Shown: one piece after another, positions 1-7,200 of the stretch
How positions within the stretch are numbered: position 1 is the stretch's first letter
Layout of the letters: the number at the start of each line of letters is the position of its first letter
NCBI GenBank assembly: GCA_031283905.1
Contig: JAITAW010000150.1
Coordinates: 1-13,755, forward strand
Direction of reading: 5' to 3'
DNA from: Treponema sp.
GTDB taxonomy: Bacteria; Spirochaetota; Spirochaetia; Treponematales; Breznakiellaceae
Length of the DNA stretch: 13,755 nucleotides
Notes under the pieces: generated by a model
Told to the model about the DNA's origin: nothing
Databases searched by the model: none
Seen by the model: the letters and a program-made list of their open reading frames with translations, nothing else
Position numbers and translations under genes: made by a program

Positions 1-63
1 GCCGCGCAACGCGCCGCTCCCCGCCGCCATGCCAAAATCAGCGTTCGCCTGCGCCTTATTCAT
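1..63 (-). CDS. 5' end of a gene downstream of cbiM, possibly the ECF transmembrane protein CbiQ (partial)
   Basis: Only the first 21 codons are inside the window. The ATG (63-61) overlaps the cbiM stop codon in the arrangement ATGA, which points to translational coupling within one operon. The visible residues begin MNKAQANADFGMAAGSGAL. Known context: CbiM genes are usually followed by cbiQ and cbiO, and CbiQ proteins often begin with a short hydrophilic stretch before the first membrane helix, so CbiQ is the best guess. That is inference from position. The visible residues alone do not identify the family. Confidence 0.55.
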   Translation of the reverse strand, partial: MNKAQANADFGMAAGSGALRG

Positions 64-1124
64 GCGCTTTTGGGCTTGTTGCGTTTCAGCAGATACAGCG
101 CCGCGCCTAATGCGCCGGCAAGGGCGCAGGTGATAAGCGAACCGGCAATGCCCGCCGCGATTGTTCCGGTTTCCGATCCCTCTTCCCCAACTTCACGGTA
201 ATCATAATCGGGCATAAAAGCTACCGCGTCTTGCAATGCGGCGGCGCGTTCAAACGCCGCGCCTTCAGCTTCCACATCAGTAGAGCCCGTGATCTTTTCA
301 ATAGACCATTCCAGTCCATCCGGATTGCTGGAAGCAAACAAGGACAACAATCCGCCTGTAACAAGGGCGCATATCCCCAGAACCGCGACAACCCTTTTAA
401 ACGCGCCTGTTTTTGAAACGCCGGCGTTGGAAACGGCGCTTTCAATAACTTCGGGGCTGTTCACGGCGACAAACCCGATGACCAAGGCGGTTACGGCGGC
501 TTCGCCCGCCGCAATCGCCAGATGAATCGGCAACATTAAAAGCACAAACGCGGAAAAAGGAAGGACGGTGATACCGGACGCAAGGGTTTCCAGGGTCACA
601 AAGAACGCGCCAAGCGGCAAAGCGATCATGACGCCAAGAACGCAACCCGGCGTGAACCGCTTGAAAGTTCCTCCTCGCCGTTCTGCGCACCACTTTTGAA
701 ACAAGGGTTTGACAACCAGCGGGTACACAAAGAGACAGGGAATAATCCCCATATTGAATATATTGCAACCCAAAGCCAGCAATCCGCCGTCCGCAAAGAA
801 AAGAGCTTGTACCGCCAGTACGCTTGTTATGGCAAGCAGCGCGGGAGAACTCCCCAAAAGACAGGCAAGCAGGATGCCGCCTCCTATATGCCCGCTTGAA
901 CCGGTTCCGGGTATGGTGAAGTTGATCATTTGCGCGGCGAACACAAACGCGCCGGCAATCGCCATAAGACTTACCGTTCCGGCAAGCCCTCCGCCATTTT
1001 CCACGGTTTCCTGTTCCGCGCTTGCCTTTTTGACGCTTGCCATTGAATAGGCGACCGCTCCGGCGGAAACAGCCCACATCACGCCCCCGACAACCGGGGA
1101 AACCAACGCATCAGCCATGTGCAT
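60..1124 (-). CDS. cbiM: CbiM-type Co/Ni ECF transporter component with fused C-terminal PDGLE (CbiN/NikN-like) domain
   Basis: 354-aa membrane protein that should form the substrate-specific part of an energy-coupling factor importer for cobalt or nickel. It starts MHMADALVSP: a His at position 2, as in the CbiM/NikM family where the N-terminal Met-His binds the metal. Further family signs are GSSGHIGGG (residues 75-83, His79), FADGG (110-114), GCNIFNMG (119-126) and HLAIAAGEA (201-209). After the permease core, a last part (about 245-345) has a membrane segment, the PDGLEW motif at 268-273, a loop with DYDY near 306 and a final membrane helix, so the small N component is fused to M. Start: AGGAGG at 1136-1131 (minus) lies 6 nt before the ATG. 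The next gene overlaps its stop. Cobalt versus nickel cannot be decided from the sequence. Confidence 0.9.
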   Translation of the reverse strand: MHMADALVSPVVGGVMWAVSAGAVAYSMASVKKASAEQETVENGGGLAGTVSLMAIAGAFVFAAQMINFTIPGTGSSGHIGGGILLACLLGSSPALLAITSVLAVQALFFADGGLLALGCNIFNMGIIPCLFVYPLVVKPLFQKWCAERRGGTFKRFTPGCVLGVMIALPLGAFFVTLETLASGITVLPFSAFVLLMLPIHLAIAAGEAAVTALVIGFVAVNSPEVIESAVSNAGVSKTGAFKRVVAVLGICALVTGGLLSLFASSNPDGLEWSIEKITGSTDVEAEGAAFERAAALQDAVAFMPDYDYREVGEEGSETGTIAAGIAGSLITCALAGALGAALYLLKRNKPKSA

Positions 1125-1136
1125 GATACGCCTCCT

Positions 1137-1260
1137 AACTTGTTTATCATAATGGCATATGATTGAAACGAAAGTTCATCTTTCGCATGTCGATGGGGGA
1201 CAATAAAATCGCTCCGCAGGTTTCATAACGGCGGGCATGTGGAACGCTTTCAGGCGCTTG
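1137..1260 (-). promoter_or_regulatory. cbiM leader with several possible hairpins, class unknown
   Basis: The predicted ~135-nt untranslated leader can form three stems as RNA from the minus strand: CGUUCC with GGAGCG (1246-1241 with 1215-1210, one G-U pair), CGAAAG-loop-CUUUCG (1185-1169), and AUCAUA-loop-UAUGAU (1163-1146) just before the ribosome binding site. Metal and cobalamin transport genes are often under riboswitch control. However, the B12-box, GCCACTG and the conserved NiCo-riboswitch purine loops could not be recognised here. Function is therefore open. Confidence 0.3.
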
Positions 1261-1266
1261 GGTGTA

Positions 1267-1295
1267 ATACTAACGGAAACCAATGGGCATGTCAA
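1267..1295 (-). promoter_or_regulatory. sigma70-type promoter for cbiM
   Basis: On the minus strand TTGACA (1295-1290) is separated by exactly 17 nt from TAGTAT (1272-1267). Transcription would begin near 1260, giving a leader of about 135 nt before cbiM. Both hexamers are close to consensus, and the next gene on this strand is cbiM. Confidence 0.75.
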
Positions 1296-1959
1296 GCGCC
1301 CGCAACAATGCGCTGTACAGGTGAAATAAACAGGATAAGACCTTTATAATAGGGCTGTCCGGGAAGGAAGGGCGGCCCGAATGCCCTGCCAATGTGAACC
1401 GTGCGGCAGGTGCCGGAAGACCGCCCGTCGGGATATTGATAGCGGAAGGGCGGTTCGCGTGCGGGCATTTATAGGGGAATGTGGCAGGGGAGAAAAAACG
1501 GCGGGTAGTAGCGATACGGCCAAACGCGGGAAACGGCGCGGACAGGGATCTGAAAACTCCCGTTTCCAACACAATCACAAATCAAACTGTTGTATTGAAG
1601 GTTATCTTGCCATTCCGCTAACTTGTTGACAGGGGTACACATCCGGGATATTAAACCTTATCGCTTCGCTAATAAAAATGTTAGATAAAGCAATAACTGA
1701 AAAATAGGCAACGGCGCATAATAGGGCTTTTGCTTTTCGCAGCCGGGCTGCGTCCATTAACAATGGAAGAATCCGGGCGCCAAGCCGCGATGAACTAATT
1801 CATTGCAATAGCGTGAACGCGCTAAACACCGCCGCCCCGTCTCCACGCGGGTATACGGGGGGATAAGCGCGAAATGAACCGCCCTCTAAATGGCCGGATT
1901 TTACGCCCGCGCTTTCCAATAAAAAAGCGGCTTCCGAACAGCTTGCTTTTCACCGGCCA
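1296..1959. other. Long intergenic region without a convincing gene
   Basis: Several short open frames exist on both strands, but none has a good start site or protein-like composition. Contents seen: a TATAAT at 1345-1350 (plus) with only a weak -35; GC-rich dyads CCTGCC/GGCAGG (1385-1390 and 1405-1410) and CCGCCC/GGGCGG (1421-1426 and 1448-1453); a plus-strand promoter candidate at 1626-1654; a perfect CGCAGC-CGG-GCTGCG hairpin (1738-1752) directly followed by CCATT-AAC-AATGG (1754-1766). The string ATAATAGGGCT occurs twice (starting 1346 and 1718). No tRNA, SRP or RNase P signature was recognised. Confidence 0.5.
1626..1654 (+). promoter_or_regulatory. Candidate sigma70 promoter upstream of the TRAP operon
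   Basis: TTGACA (1626-1631), 17-nt spacer, TATTAA (1649-1654). The -35 is perfect and the -10 matches 4 of 6. The first gene downstream is tatT, so the transcript would have a leader of about 330 nt containing the two perfect hairpins at 1738-1766. It could instead drive an unrecognised small RNA. Confidence 0.4.
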
Positions 1960-1988
1960 TTGCATAATTTACAAGAATGCCATATACT
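1960..1988 (+). promoter_or_regulatory. Candidate promoter abutting tatT
   Basis: TATACT (1983-1988) matches the -10 consensus in 5 of 6 positions. TTGCAT (1960-1965) lies 17 nt upstream and keeps the TTG of the -35. The tatT ATG at 1995 is only 7 nt after the -10, so a transcript from here would begin on or next to the start codon. This is judged from the DNA only. Confidence 0.4.
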
Positions 1989-1994
1989 AAAGGC

Positions 1995-2936
1995 ATGAAA
2001 ATTACATATTTTGTGCTTGCCGCAGGCTTTTCGCTGTTCATGGTTTCATGCTCGCTTACTACAATGGCGATGCGGTCGTCGAATCCTGAATTCATAGGCA
2101 AACAAATACCGGGCGTTTTGGAGAAAAACGAGCGCAAACTGGAAAAGTCCCCTGACGATCAGGCGCTGATTCTGGAAACAGGCTCGCTGTACGTGATGTA
2201 TGCCAACGCCTTTGTGCAGGGTCCCGCTGATATGCTTCCTTCTTATGAGTTCGACAGGAAAGAAGCCGAAAAAAGCAGGGCGCGAACTTATTACCTGCAG
2301 GGCGTTGAGATTCTCAACGCGGGGCTTGAGAAAAAATATCCGGGCTTCACCGAAGCCTACGATTCGGGCGATGTTGAAAAAATGCGGGCCGTTATGGTGC
2401 GTACTGTAAAGGAAGATACGGCGTACCTCTACTGGAGTACGGCGGGTTCCCTGTGCGCTTACTCGCTGAATCCGATGGATTTTGAGTTGGGGATGAAAAT
2501 AAAAGCCCTCGAGGTTATGATAGACAGAGCCTACGAACTTGATCCGGACTTCAACAGCGGAGCGATTGACGATTTCTACGTCCTGTTTTACGCCTCGCTT
2601 CCCGAAGGGCTTGTAGGCGATAAATCAATGATAGACGAACATTTCAAGCTCGCGGTGGAAAAGTCCGGCGGACTTCTCGCGGGGCCCTACGTTTCATACG
2701 CCCAGTCAGTCGCCAAGCCGAATCAGGATTACGAAGGCTTCAAGCAAAATCTTGAAAAGGCGCTTGCCATTGATCCGAACAAGGACAGAGACAACAGGCT
2801 GGTGAACACCATCAACCAACGGAAGGCGCAATATCTGCTTGACAGCATAGAAGATTACTTCATTGGATATGGCGATGACGATGATGAATGGCTCGATGAC
2901 GAGTGGTTCGATGATGGAGAAATAGAATTTGAATGA
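1995..2936 (+). CDS. tatT: TatT, TPR-like lipoprotein T-component of a TRAP transporter
   Basis: 313-aa predicted lipoprotein of the periplasm-facing membrane. Residues 1-18 form a short signal peptide (one Lys, hydrophobic core) ending in FMVSC with Cys19 as the lipidation site; Met at -3 is acceptable for the relaxed spirochaetal lipobox. The body is alpha-helical, with phrases such as SLYVMYANAFVQGPADMLP and ALAIDPNKDRDNRLVN that fit the TatT family, known from T. pallidum Tp0956 as a TPR-like ring binding TatP. The C-terminal ~25 residues are very acidic (DDDDEWLDDEWFDD). An in-frame ATG at 1977 would add MPYTKG. I prefer 1995 because the shorter form is a standard lipoprotein start, although neither ATG has a well-spaced Shine-Dalgarno sequence. 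tatP follows after 42 nt. Confidence 0.85.
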   Translation: MKITYFVLAAGFSLFMVSCSLTTMAMRSSNPEFIGKQIPGVLEKNERKLEKSPDDQALILETGSLYVMYANAFVQGPADMLPSYEFDRKEAEKSRARTYYLQGVEILNAGLEKKYPGFTEAYDSGDVEKMRAVMVRTVKEDTAYLYWSTAGSLCAYSLNPMDFELGMKIKALEVMIDRAYELDPDFNSGAIDDFYVLFYASLPEGLVGDKSMIDEHFKLAVEKSGGLLAGPYVSYAQSVAKPNQDYEGFKQNLEKALAIDPNKDRDNRLVNTINQRKAQYLLDSIEDYFIGYGDDDDEWLDDEWFDDGEIEFE

Positions 2937-2978
2937 CTTCGCTTTATATTCACTTCATAGGTAAAGGAGAAAAATCTG

Positions 2979-4013
2979 ATGAAAAAGAATCGTTTTAGGT
3001 ATAATGTATGGGCGCTTTTTATGGCGCTTGCGGTCTGTATGATGGCGCCCGCGCCGATTTTCGCCCAGAAGAGAGGCAACGCCGTTGTTGAAATAAAACT
3101 GGCGTCCATCATTCCCGACAATACCGACTGGAGCAGGACGTTGGACCGTCTGGCCAAGGAATGGTACAGCGCGACTAACGGGCAGGTCGTGGTTTCCGTG
3201 TACCACGGGGGGCAACTTGGATCTGTTGAAAAAGACATATTGCGCAAATTGAAGGGAAATACGATTCAGGCCGCAGTGTTCACCTCCGCCGGGTTGAGCC
3301 TTATTGCGCCGGAGGTGCTTACGCTTAGCGCGCCGTTTTTTATCCGCAATGACAACGAATTGAACTATGTGCTTGGCGCCGTTCGAGACGATCTTGAAAC
3401 TAAAATCAACAAAGACTATGTCATGCTTGCATGGGCGAAATCCGGCTGGCTAAAAGTGTTTTCAAGGAATCCGGTACACGTCCCCGCCGATCTTAAAGCC
3501 CAGGTTGTCGGAACTCTTAGTGAAATACCCGTAATGAATACCGCGTTTAAGTCTATGGGTTTTCAATTGCAACAGACCGACTTTAATAGTACGATAATAT
3601 CGCTTACCAGCGGAAAGATAGACGCGGTATACCAAACCCCGACGTACGCCGCTCCGACTCAAATTTTCGGCATTGCAAAGAACATGCTGGACTTAAATAT
3701 CGCCCCCATCATGGGAGGCATCGTTATCAACCGGCAGACGTGGAATAGGATCGATGACGCCTACAAGCCGAAACTCCTTTCGATCATAAAAGAGATTGAA
3801 CGGGAATTCAGCAACGCGGTTGCCAACCTTGAAAATGAAGCCATACAGGTTATGAGCAAAAACGGCTTGAATATCGTAGTCCTTACCCCCGCGCAGGAAC
3901 AGACGTGGTACAGTGAGGTAGGAAGCAAAGTCCCCGCGCTGGCAAACGACAAGATATTCAGCCGTTCCCTTTACAACAAAATAAACGTCTTGTTACAAGA
4001 TTACCGCAAGTGA
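2979..4013 (+). CDS. tatP: TatP/DctP-family TRAP transporter periplasmic binding protein
   Basis: 344-aa extracytoplasmic solute-binding protein that should deliver ligand to the QM permease. A signal peptide (about 1-29, ending PAPIFA) is followed by a DctP fold: KLASIIPDNTDW at the mature start, YHGGQLGS, then TSGKIDAVYQTP and NRQTWN. In most DctP proteins the segment PxDLKGLKIR carries an Arg that binds the substrate carboxylate. Here the segment is PADLKAQVVG (169-178), with Gly178 at the Arg position, so a classical C4-dicarboxylate-type ligand is doubtful. AAAGGAG about 10 nt before the ATG supports the start. It lies between tatT and the permease, the same order as T. pallidum Tp0956-Tp0958. 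The ligand is unknown. Confidence 0.88.
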   Translation: MKKNRFRYNVWALFMALAVCMMAPAPIFAQKRGNAVVEIKLASIIPDNTDWSRTLDRLAKEWYSATNGQVVVSVYHGGQLGSVEKDILRKLKGNTIQAAVFTSAGLSLIAPEVLTLSAPFFIRNDNELNYVLGAVRDDLETKINKDYVMLAWAKSGWLKVFSRNPVHVPADLKAQVVGTLSEIPVMNTAFKSMGFQLQQTDFNSTIISLTSGKIDAVYQTPTYAAPTQIFGIAKNMLDLNIAPIMGGIVINRQTWNRIDDAYKPKLLSIIKEIEREFSNAVANLENEAIQVMSKNGLNIVVLTPAQEQTWYSEVGSKVPALANDKIFSRSLYNKINVLLQDYRK

Positions 4014-4020
4014 GGCGTCC

Positions 4021-5964
4021 ATGTCTAAAGGAAACGCTTTACAGAGAAAGAATGTGCGATGCGGCGCGTTATGCGGCGCACTAGGCGCTCTTGAAGAGGT
4101 GATTTGTTATACGGCGGTGATATGTCTGGGAGTGTTTCCCATGCTTGGCATTGGCGCGGGTGTATATTTCACCCATGTTTCCAATGGTCCGGCGTTGATC
4201 AACCGGTTTTTCGAGGTGTTTTTAAGCATGAGCGGAACGGATGTGCTTACTCATCTGCTCCTGACAACCGGACTTTTCGCGGGTATGCTGACGACCAAGG
4301 ACCAGTCCCATCTGGCGATCTCCATTGTACAAAATTTCTCAAGCAAACCGGTCAAGCGGCGCTTAGCGGTCTTCAACAACTGTCTGTCGATTGTGGTTCT
4401 GGTGGTAATCGCGTTGAGTTCGCTTGCATTTATCAGGATATGGCTTGATGGAACCCTGATCGGGTTTATACCGGATACGGTGTTCGCCTCGGTCATCCCG
4501 CTGGGGTATACGGTTATGGCTGTGCGTTTTGCGTTGCAAACGCCGGTCAAAGGCTGGGGAAGATTGTTTCCCATAGCGGCTTTTCTCCTCGGAATCCTCG
4601 CCGCTTTTCCGGTTGTCGCAAAGTTTTGGTGGGGGTTTGACGCGCCGGACGGCGTATACGCCCTGATTGACGCGTGCTATTCTATCGCCGTTGCGTTGAA
4701 GGTTCCGGTTATCATTATCCTGCTTGTTTCGGCTTTTATCGGCGCCCCGCTTTTTGTCATCATCGGCGGTTTGTCTCTTATTCTCATAGAAACGTCCGGC
4801 GGCGAATTGGATTTGGTCGCCAATCAGATATACGCGACGCTTACCAATGATAACTTTATCGCCATCCCGCTTTTTACCCTCACCGGCTTCTTGCTTTCCG
4901 AAAGCAAAGCCGGAAACAGATTGGTTGCGATATTCAAAAATCTTTTCAGTTGGCTTCCAGGCGGCATGATCATAGCAACGATGGTTATCTGCGCGTTTTT
5001 TGCCACCTTTACCGGAGCCACAGGCGTTACGATTCTGGCGTTAGGCGGGATTTTGTTGGCTATATTAAAGGATGTACATTATGACGAAAAATTTTCCATC
5101 GGACTGTTGACATCTGCGGGCAGTATCGGACTGCTCTTTCCGCCCAGCATCCCGATAATTCTTGTTGGAACCACGCTTCAAACCAACATCATCCATGTAT
5201 TCCTCGGCGGCATCTTTCCGGGTGTTATTCTTGTTGTCGCCATGATTATTTTCGGCATCATCGCTTCCATTAAGACCAAGATACCGGTTGAAAAATTCAA
5301 CCTGAAAAATTCCGCCGTGTCAATTAAGAACGCGATTTTTGAAATTTTGCTTCCTTTTATTTTGATTATCGGTTACTTTTCAGGCGCGTTGTCTTTGTTG
5401 GAGATCAGCTCGGTGGCGGTGGTCTACGTATTTATCGTGGAGGCGGTTGTTCACCGCGATATTACGTTAAAAGATTGCATAAAGATATTGCGAAAGGCGC
5501 TCCCCATTATCGGCGGGATTCTATCTATTTTGGCTATTGCCCAGGCGCTGTCCTACTACATTGTGGACACTCAGGCGCCTGAAAACTTCGCGCGTTGGCT
5601 GGCACAGACGATTCATTCTAAATATGTGTTCCTGCTGTTGCTGAACCTAGCCTTGCTTGTAGTCGGCTGCCTCATGGATATTTTCTCCGCCATACTCATC
5701 GTACTGCCGCTGGTAGCCCCGCTGGGCGTGGCTTTCGGCATAGATCCGGTGCATTTGGGTATCATTTTTATCATAAACCTTGAAGTCGGTTTCCTCACGC
5801 CGCCTGTGGGCATGAACCTTTTCCTCGCTTCTTACCGTTTCGACAAACCTTTTACCTCGATCTGCCGGTATGTGTTGCCTTTTTTAAGTGTCAGTTTTGC
5901 CGTGACGCTTCTCGTTACATATGTGCCGTGGTTTTCAACGTTCCTGCCGTCTTTGTTTAAATAG
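4021..5964 (+). CDS. dctM: Fused DctQ-DctM TRAP transporter permease
   Basis: 647-aa polytopic inner-membrane protein. About residues 20-210 correspond to the small Q subunit (four hydrophobic segments, with FAGMLTTKDQSHLAI resembling the conserved Q-subunit region). From about 225 onward is the large M subunit, with FIAIPLFTLTGFLLSES, SWLPGGMIIATMV, FTGATGVTILALGG, GSIGLLFPPSIPIILVG and a late GFLTPPVGMNLF. These match the two inverted DctM halves, each with its conserved Gly/Pro motif. The permease uses the Na+ or proton gradient to move ligand handed over by TatP. QM fusion also occurs in T. pallidum. The ATG lies 7 nt after the tatP stop, behind a modest GAGG. Confidence 0.93.
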   Translation: MSKGNALQRKNVRCGALCGALGALEEVICYTAVICLGVFPMLGIGAGVYFTHVSNGPALINRFFEVFLSMSGTDVLTHLLLTTGLFAGMLTTKDQSHLAISIVQNFSSKPVKRRLAVFNNCLSIVVLVVIALSSLAFIRIWLDGTLIGFIPDTVFASVIPLGYTVMAVRFALQTPVKGWGRLFPIAAFLLGILAAFPVVAKFWWGFDAPDGVYALIDACYSIAVALKVPVIIILLVSAFIGAPLFVIIGGLSLILIETSGGELDLVANQIYATLTNDNFIAIPLFTLTGFLLSESKAGNRLVAIFKNLFSWLPGGMIIATMVICAFFATFTGATGVTILALGGILLAILKDVHYDEKFSIGLLTSAGSIGLLFPPSIPIILVGTTLQTNIIHVFLGGIFPGVILVVAMIIFGIIASIKTKIPVEKFNLKNSAVSIKNAIFEILLPFILIIGYFSGALSLLEISSVAVVYVFIVEAVVHRDITLKDCIKILRKALPIIGGILSILAIAQALSYYIVDTQAPENFARWLAQTIHSKYVFLLLLNLALLVVGCLMDIFSAILIVLPLVAPLGVAFGIDPVHLGIIFIINLEVGFLTPPVGMNLFLASYRFDKPFTSICRYVLPFLSVSFAVTLLVTYVPWFSTFLPSLFK

Positions 5965-5972
5965 GAGGGTGT

Positions 5973-6260
5973 ATGTGTTGGTACTGCGGGTCGCCTGTTG
6001 TTGAAGCCGAGCCTATTGGCCGTTCATTCAAATGCGGCGTTTGCGGAAAAGACCTGCGCGTGTGCAGACATTGCAAATTCTTTTTGCCGAAAAGCCACGA
6101 ATGCGCTGAAAGCGGCGCCGAGAATGTCTCTGACAGGGAGCGGGCGAATTTTTGCGATTGGTTCGCGCTTGAGCCGAAATTCCGCTCAGAGAACGCGGCT
6201 TCACGGGCAGCTTCCGCTTCGACTGATGCCCGAACGGCGTTTGACAAATTGTTTACATGA
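5973..6260 (+). CDS. Small Cys-rich zinc-ribbon-like protein of unknown function
   Basis: 95-aa cytoplasmic protein with three CxxC knuckles (Cys2/5, Cys21/24, Cys31/34), plus Cys44 and Cys61, and His33 and His42. The order CRHCKFF...SHEC...DRERANFCDWF resembles a widespread family of small uncharacterised proteins with the pattern CxxCxF...HxxC...DxExANFCxxF. It probably binds one or two zinc ions. The tail (about 70-95) is Ala/Ser-rich and likely disordered. AGGAGGG overlaps the dctQM stop codon and lies 3 nt before the ATG, so it is translated with the TRAP operon. No role in transport is known; co-transcription is the only link. Confidence 0.85.
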   Translation: MCWYCGSPVVEAEPIGRSFKCGVCGKDLRVCRHCKFFLPKSHECAESGAENVSDRERANFCDWFALEPKFRSENAASRAASASTDARTAFDKLFT

Positions 6261-6306
6261 AGCGAGACGGGGGGCGGCGAGACGCGTTGCGAACGCCATT
6301 GATTCT

Positions 6307-6335
6307 TGAAAAGGCGCGGGTTACTATATCGCGCC
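6307..6335 (-). terminator. Likely Rho-independent terminator of the glutathione peroxidase gene
   Basis: On the minus strand GGCGCG (6335-6330) and CGCGCC (6318-6313) form a 6-bp stem with an 11-nt loop, followed by TTTTC. The stem begins inside the last codons of the gene. The run of U is short, so strength is uncertain. It also lies between convergent genes. Confidence 0.5.
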
Positions 6336-6833
6336 CTGTAGCGGCTGTGCGGACGGCGCTTCCAACAATTTTTCGATTTCTTTTGCAAGCGCTTCAGGTC
6401 TCTCGGTTGGCGCAAAACGCGCCGTTACATTTCCACGCCGGCCAACCAAAAATTTGGTGAAATTCCACTTGATATCCGGCGTTAAAACGCCTTTTTGTTG
6501 TGATTTCAGGTATGTATAGAGAGGACTTGCGTTGTCGCCGTTCACTTCGATTTTGGCGAATCGCGGGAAGGTAGTACGGTATCGCGTTGCGCAAAATCGC
6601 TCGATTTCCTCATCCGTACCCGGCGCCTGACTGCCGAACTGGTTGCACGGGAAGTCAAGGATTTCAAAGCCGCGCCCGGAAAAGGTCTCGTAGAGCCGTT
6701 GCAATCCCGCATACTGCGGGGTGAAGCCGCACCCTGTAGCGGTATTGACAATCAACAGAACTTTGCCGGCAAAGGCGTCAAGCGAAACCGCCCGTCCCTT
6801 ATTGTCCATCGCCGTATAATCGTATATACCCAT
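6324..6833 (-). CDS. gpx: Glutathione peroxidase family thiol peroxidase (Cys type)
   Basis: 169-aa cytosolic peroxidase of the thioredoxin fold that reduces H2O2 and organic hydroperoxides. The catalytic tetrad is visible: Cys35 in NTATGCGFTPQY, Gln69 in DFPCNQFGSQAPG, and Trp123-Asn124 in IKWNFTKFLV. The codon at 35 is a normal Cys codon, not Sec. Bacterial Cys-type members generally use thioredoxin rather than glutathione; a second Cys in FCATRY (Cys81) could act as resolving Cys. Length is typical, with a slightly long C-terminal tail (APSAQPLQGAI). AAAGGAG lies about 9 nt before the ATG. It is a single-gene unit, convergent with the TRAP operon. Confidence 0.93.
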   Translation of the reverse strand: MGIYDYTAMDNKGRAVSLDAFAGKVLLIVNTATGCGFTPQYAGLQRLYETFSGRGFEILDFPCNQFGSQAPGTDEEIERFCATRYRTTFPRFAKIEVNGDNASPLYTYLKSQQKGVLTPDIKWNFTKFLVGRRGNVTARFAPTERPEALAKEIEKLLEAPSAQPLQGAI

Positions 6834-6862
6834 TTACATACGCTCCTTTTGAAAGTATTAAT

Positions 6863-6902
6863 CCTAGTGAAACTAGGTATATCTTTTTCATGTACTTGTC
6901 AA
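6863..6902 (-). promoter_or_regulatory. gpx promoter with overlapping perfect palindrome
   Basis: On the minus strand TTGACA (6902-6897) is followed after only 15 nt by TATACC (6881-6876). A perfect dyad, CCTAGT-TTC-ACTAGG (6877-6863), begins in the -10 hexamer and covers the expected start point. This is the usual position for a repressor operator. The regulator is not identifiable; the sequence is unlike the PerR box. Confidence 0.5.
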
Positions 6903-6999
6903 GCGCTTTTTCAAGAAAAATGTGAATAAAGCGTAACCGTTGTGAACGGCGGGGTATGAACCCCTTTAGAAGATTAACGCGCCGCCCGTTTCCGGCGCG

Positions 7000-7125
7000 G
7001 CATCTCTAGCTACCGGAGCCGCATCGCAAGCTACCGGAGCCGTGTCGCAAGCTACCGGCGCGGCGTCGCAAGCTACCGGCGCGGCGTCGCAAGCTACCGG
7101 AGCCGCATCTCTAGCTACCGGCGCC
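7000..7125. repeat. Tandem array of six 21-bp units
   Basis: Six head-to-tail 21-bp units share the core AGCTACCGG, flanked by more diverged copies on both sides (about 6979-6999 and 7126-7146). The variants fall in two patterns at one place (CTCTAGC or CGCAAGC), with the outermost units alike and the inner four alike. A 21-bp period keeps reading frame: on the minus strand it reads APVACDA or APVARDA repeatedly, and on the plus strand ASQATGA. No start codon serves either frame. There are no spacers, so it is not a CRISPR array. Confidence 0.9.
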
Positions 7126-7200
7126 GTATTTTTGGCCTCCGGAAACGGGGATATAGTATAGTCAATACGAATAAACCGCCTCCGATGAATCTCCTCAAGA

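Noticed and set aside
1350..1380. GTCCGGGAAGGAAGGGCGGCC, similar to the SRP RNA loop
   Set aside because: It has an extra G in the conserved loop and the two flanking arms do not form the SRP stem.
1412..1425. B12-box-like string GCCGGAAGACCGCC on the plus strand, with CCCGCAAC (1299) and GGGAAGG (1360) in riboswitch order
   Set aside because: The pieces resemble cobalamin-riboswitch motifs, but the spacing is off, the AGGGAA and GCCACTG elements are missing, and the strand points away from cbiM with no gene for ~570 nt downstream.
7000..7125. CRISPR array
   Set aside because: Units are directly adjacent at 21 bp, without spacers.
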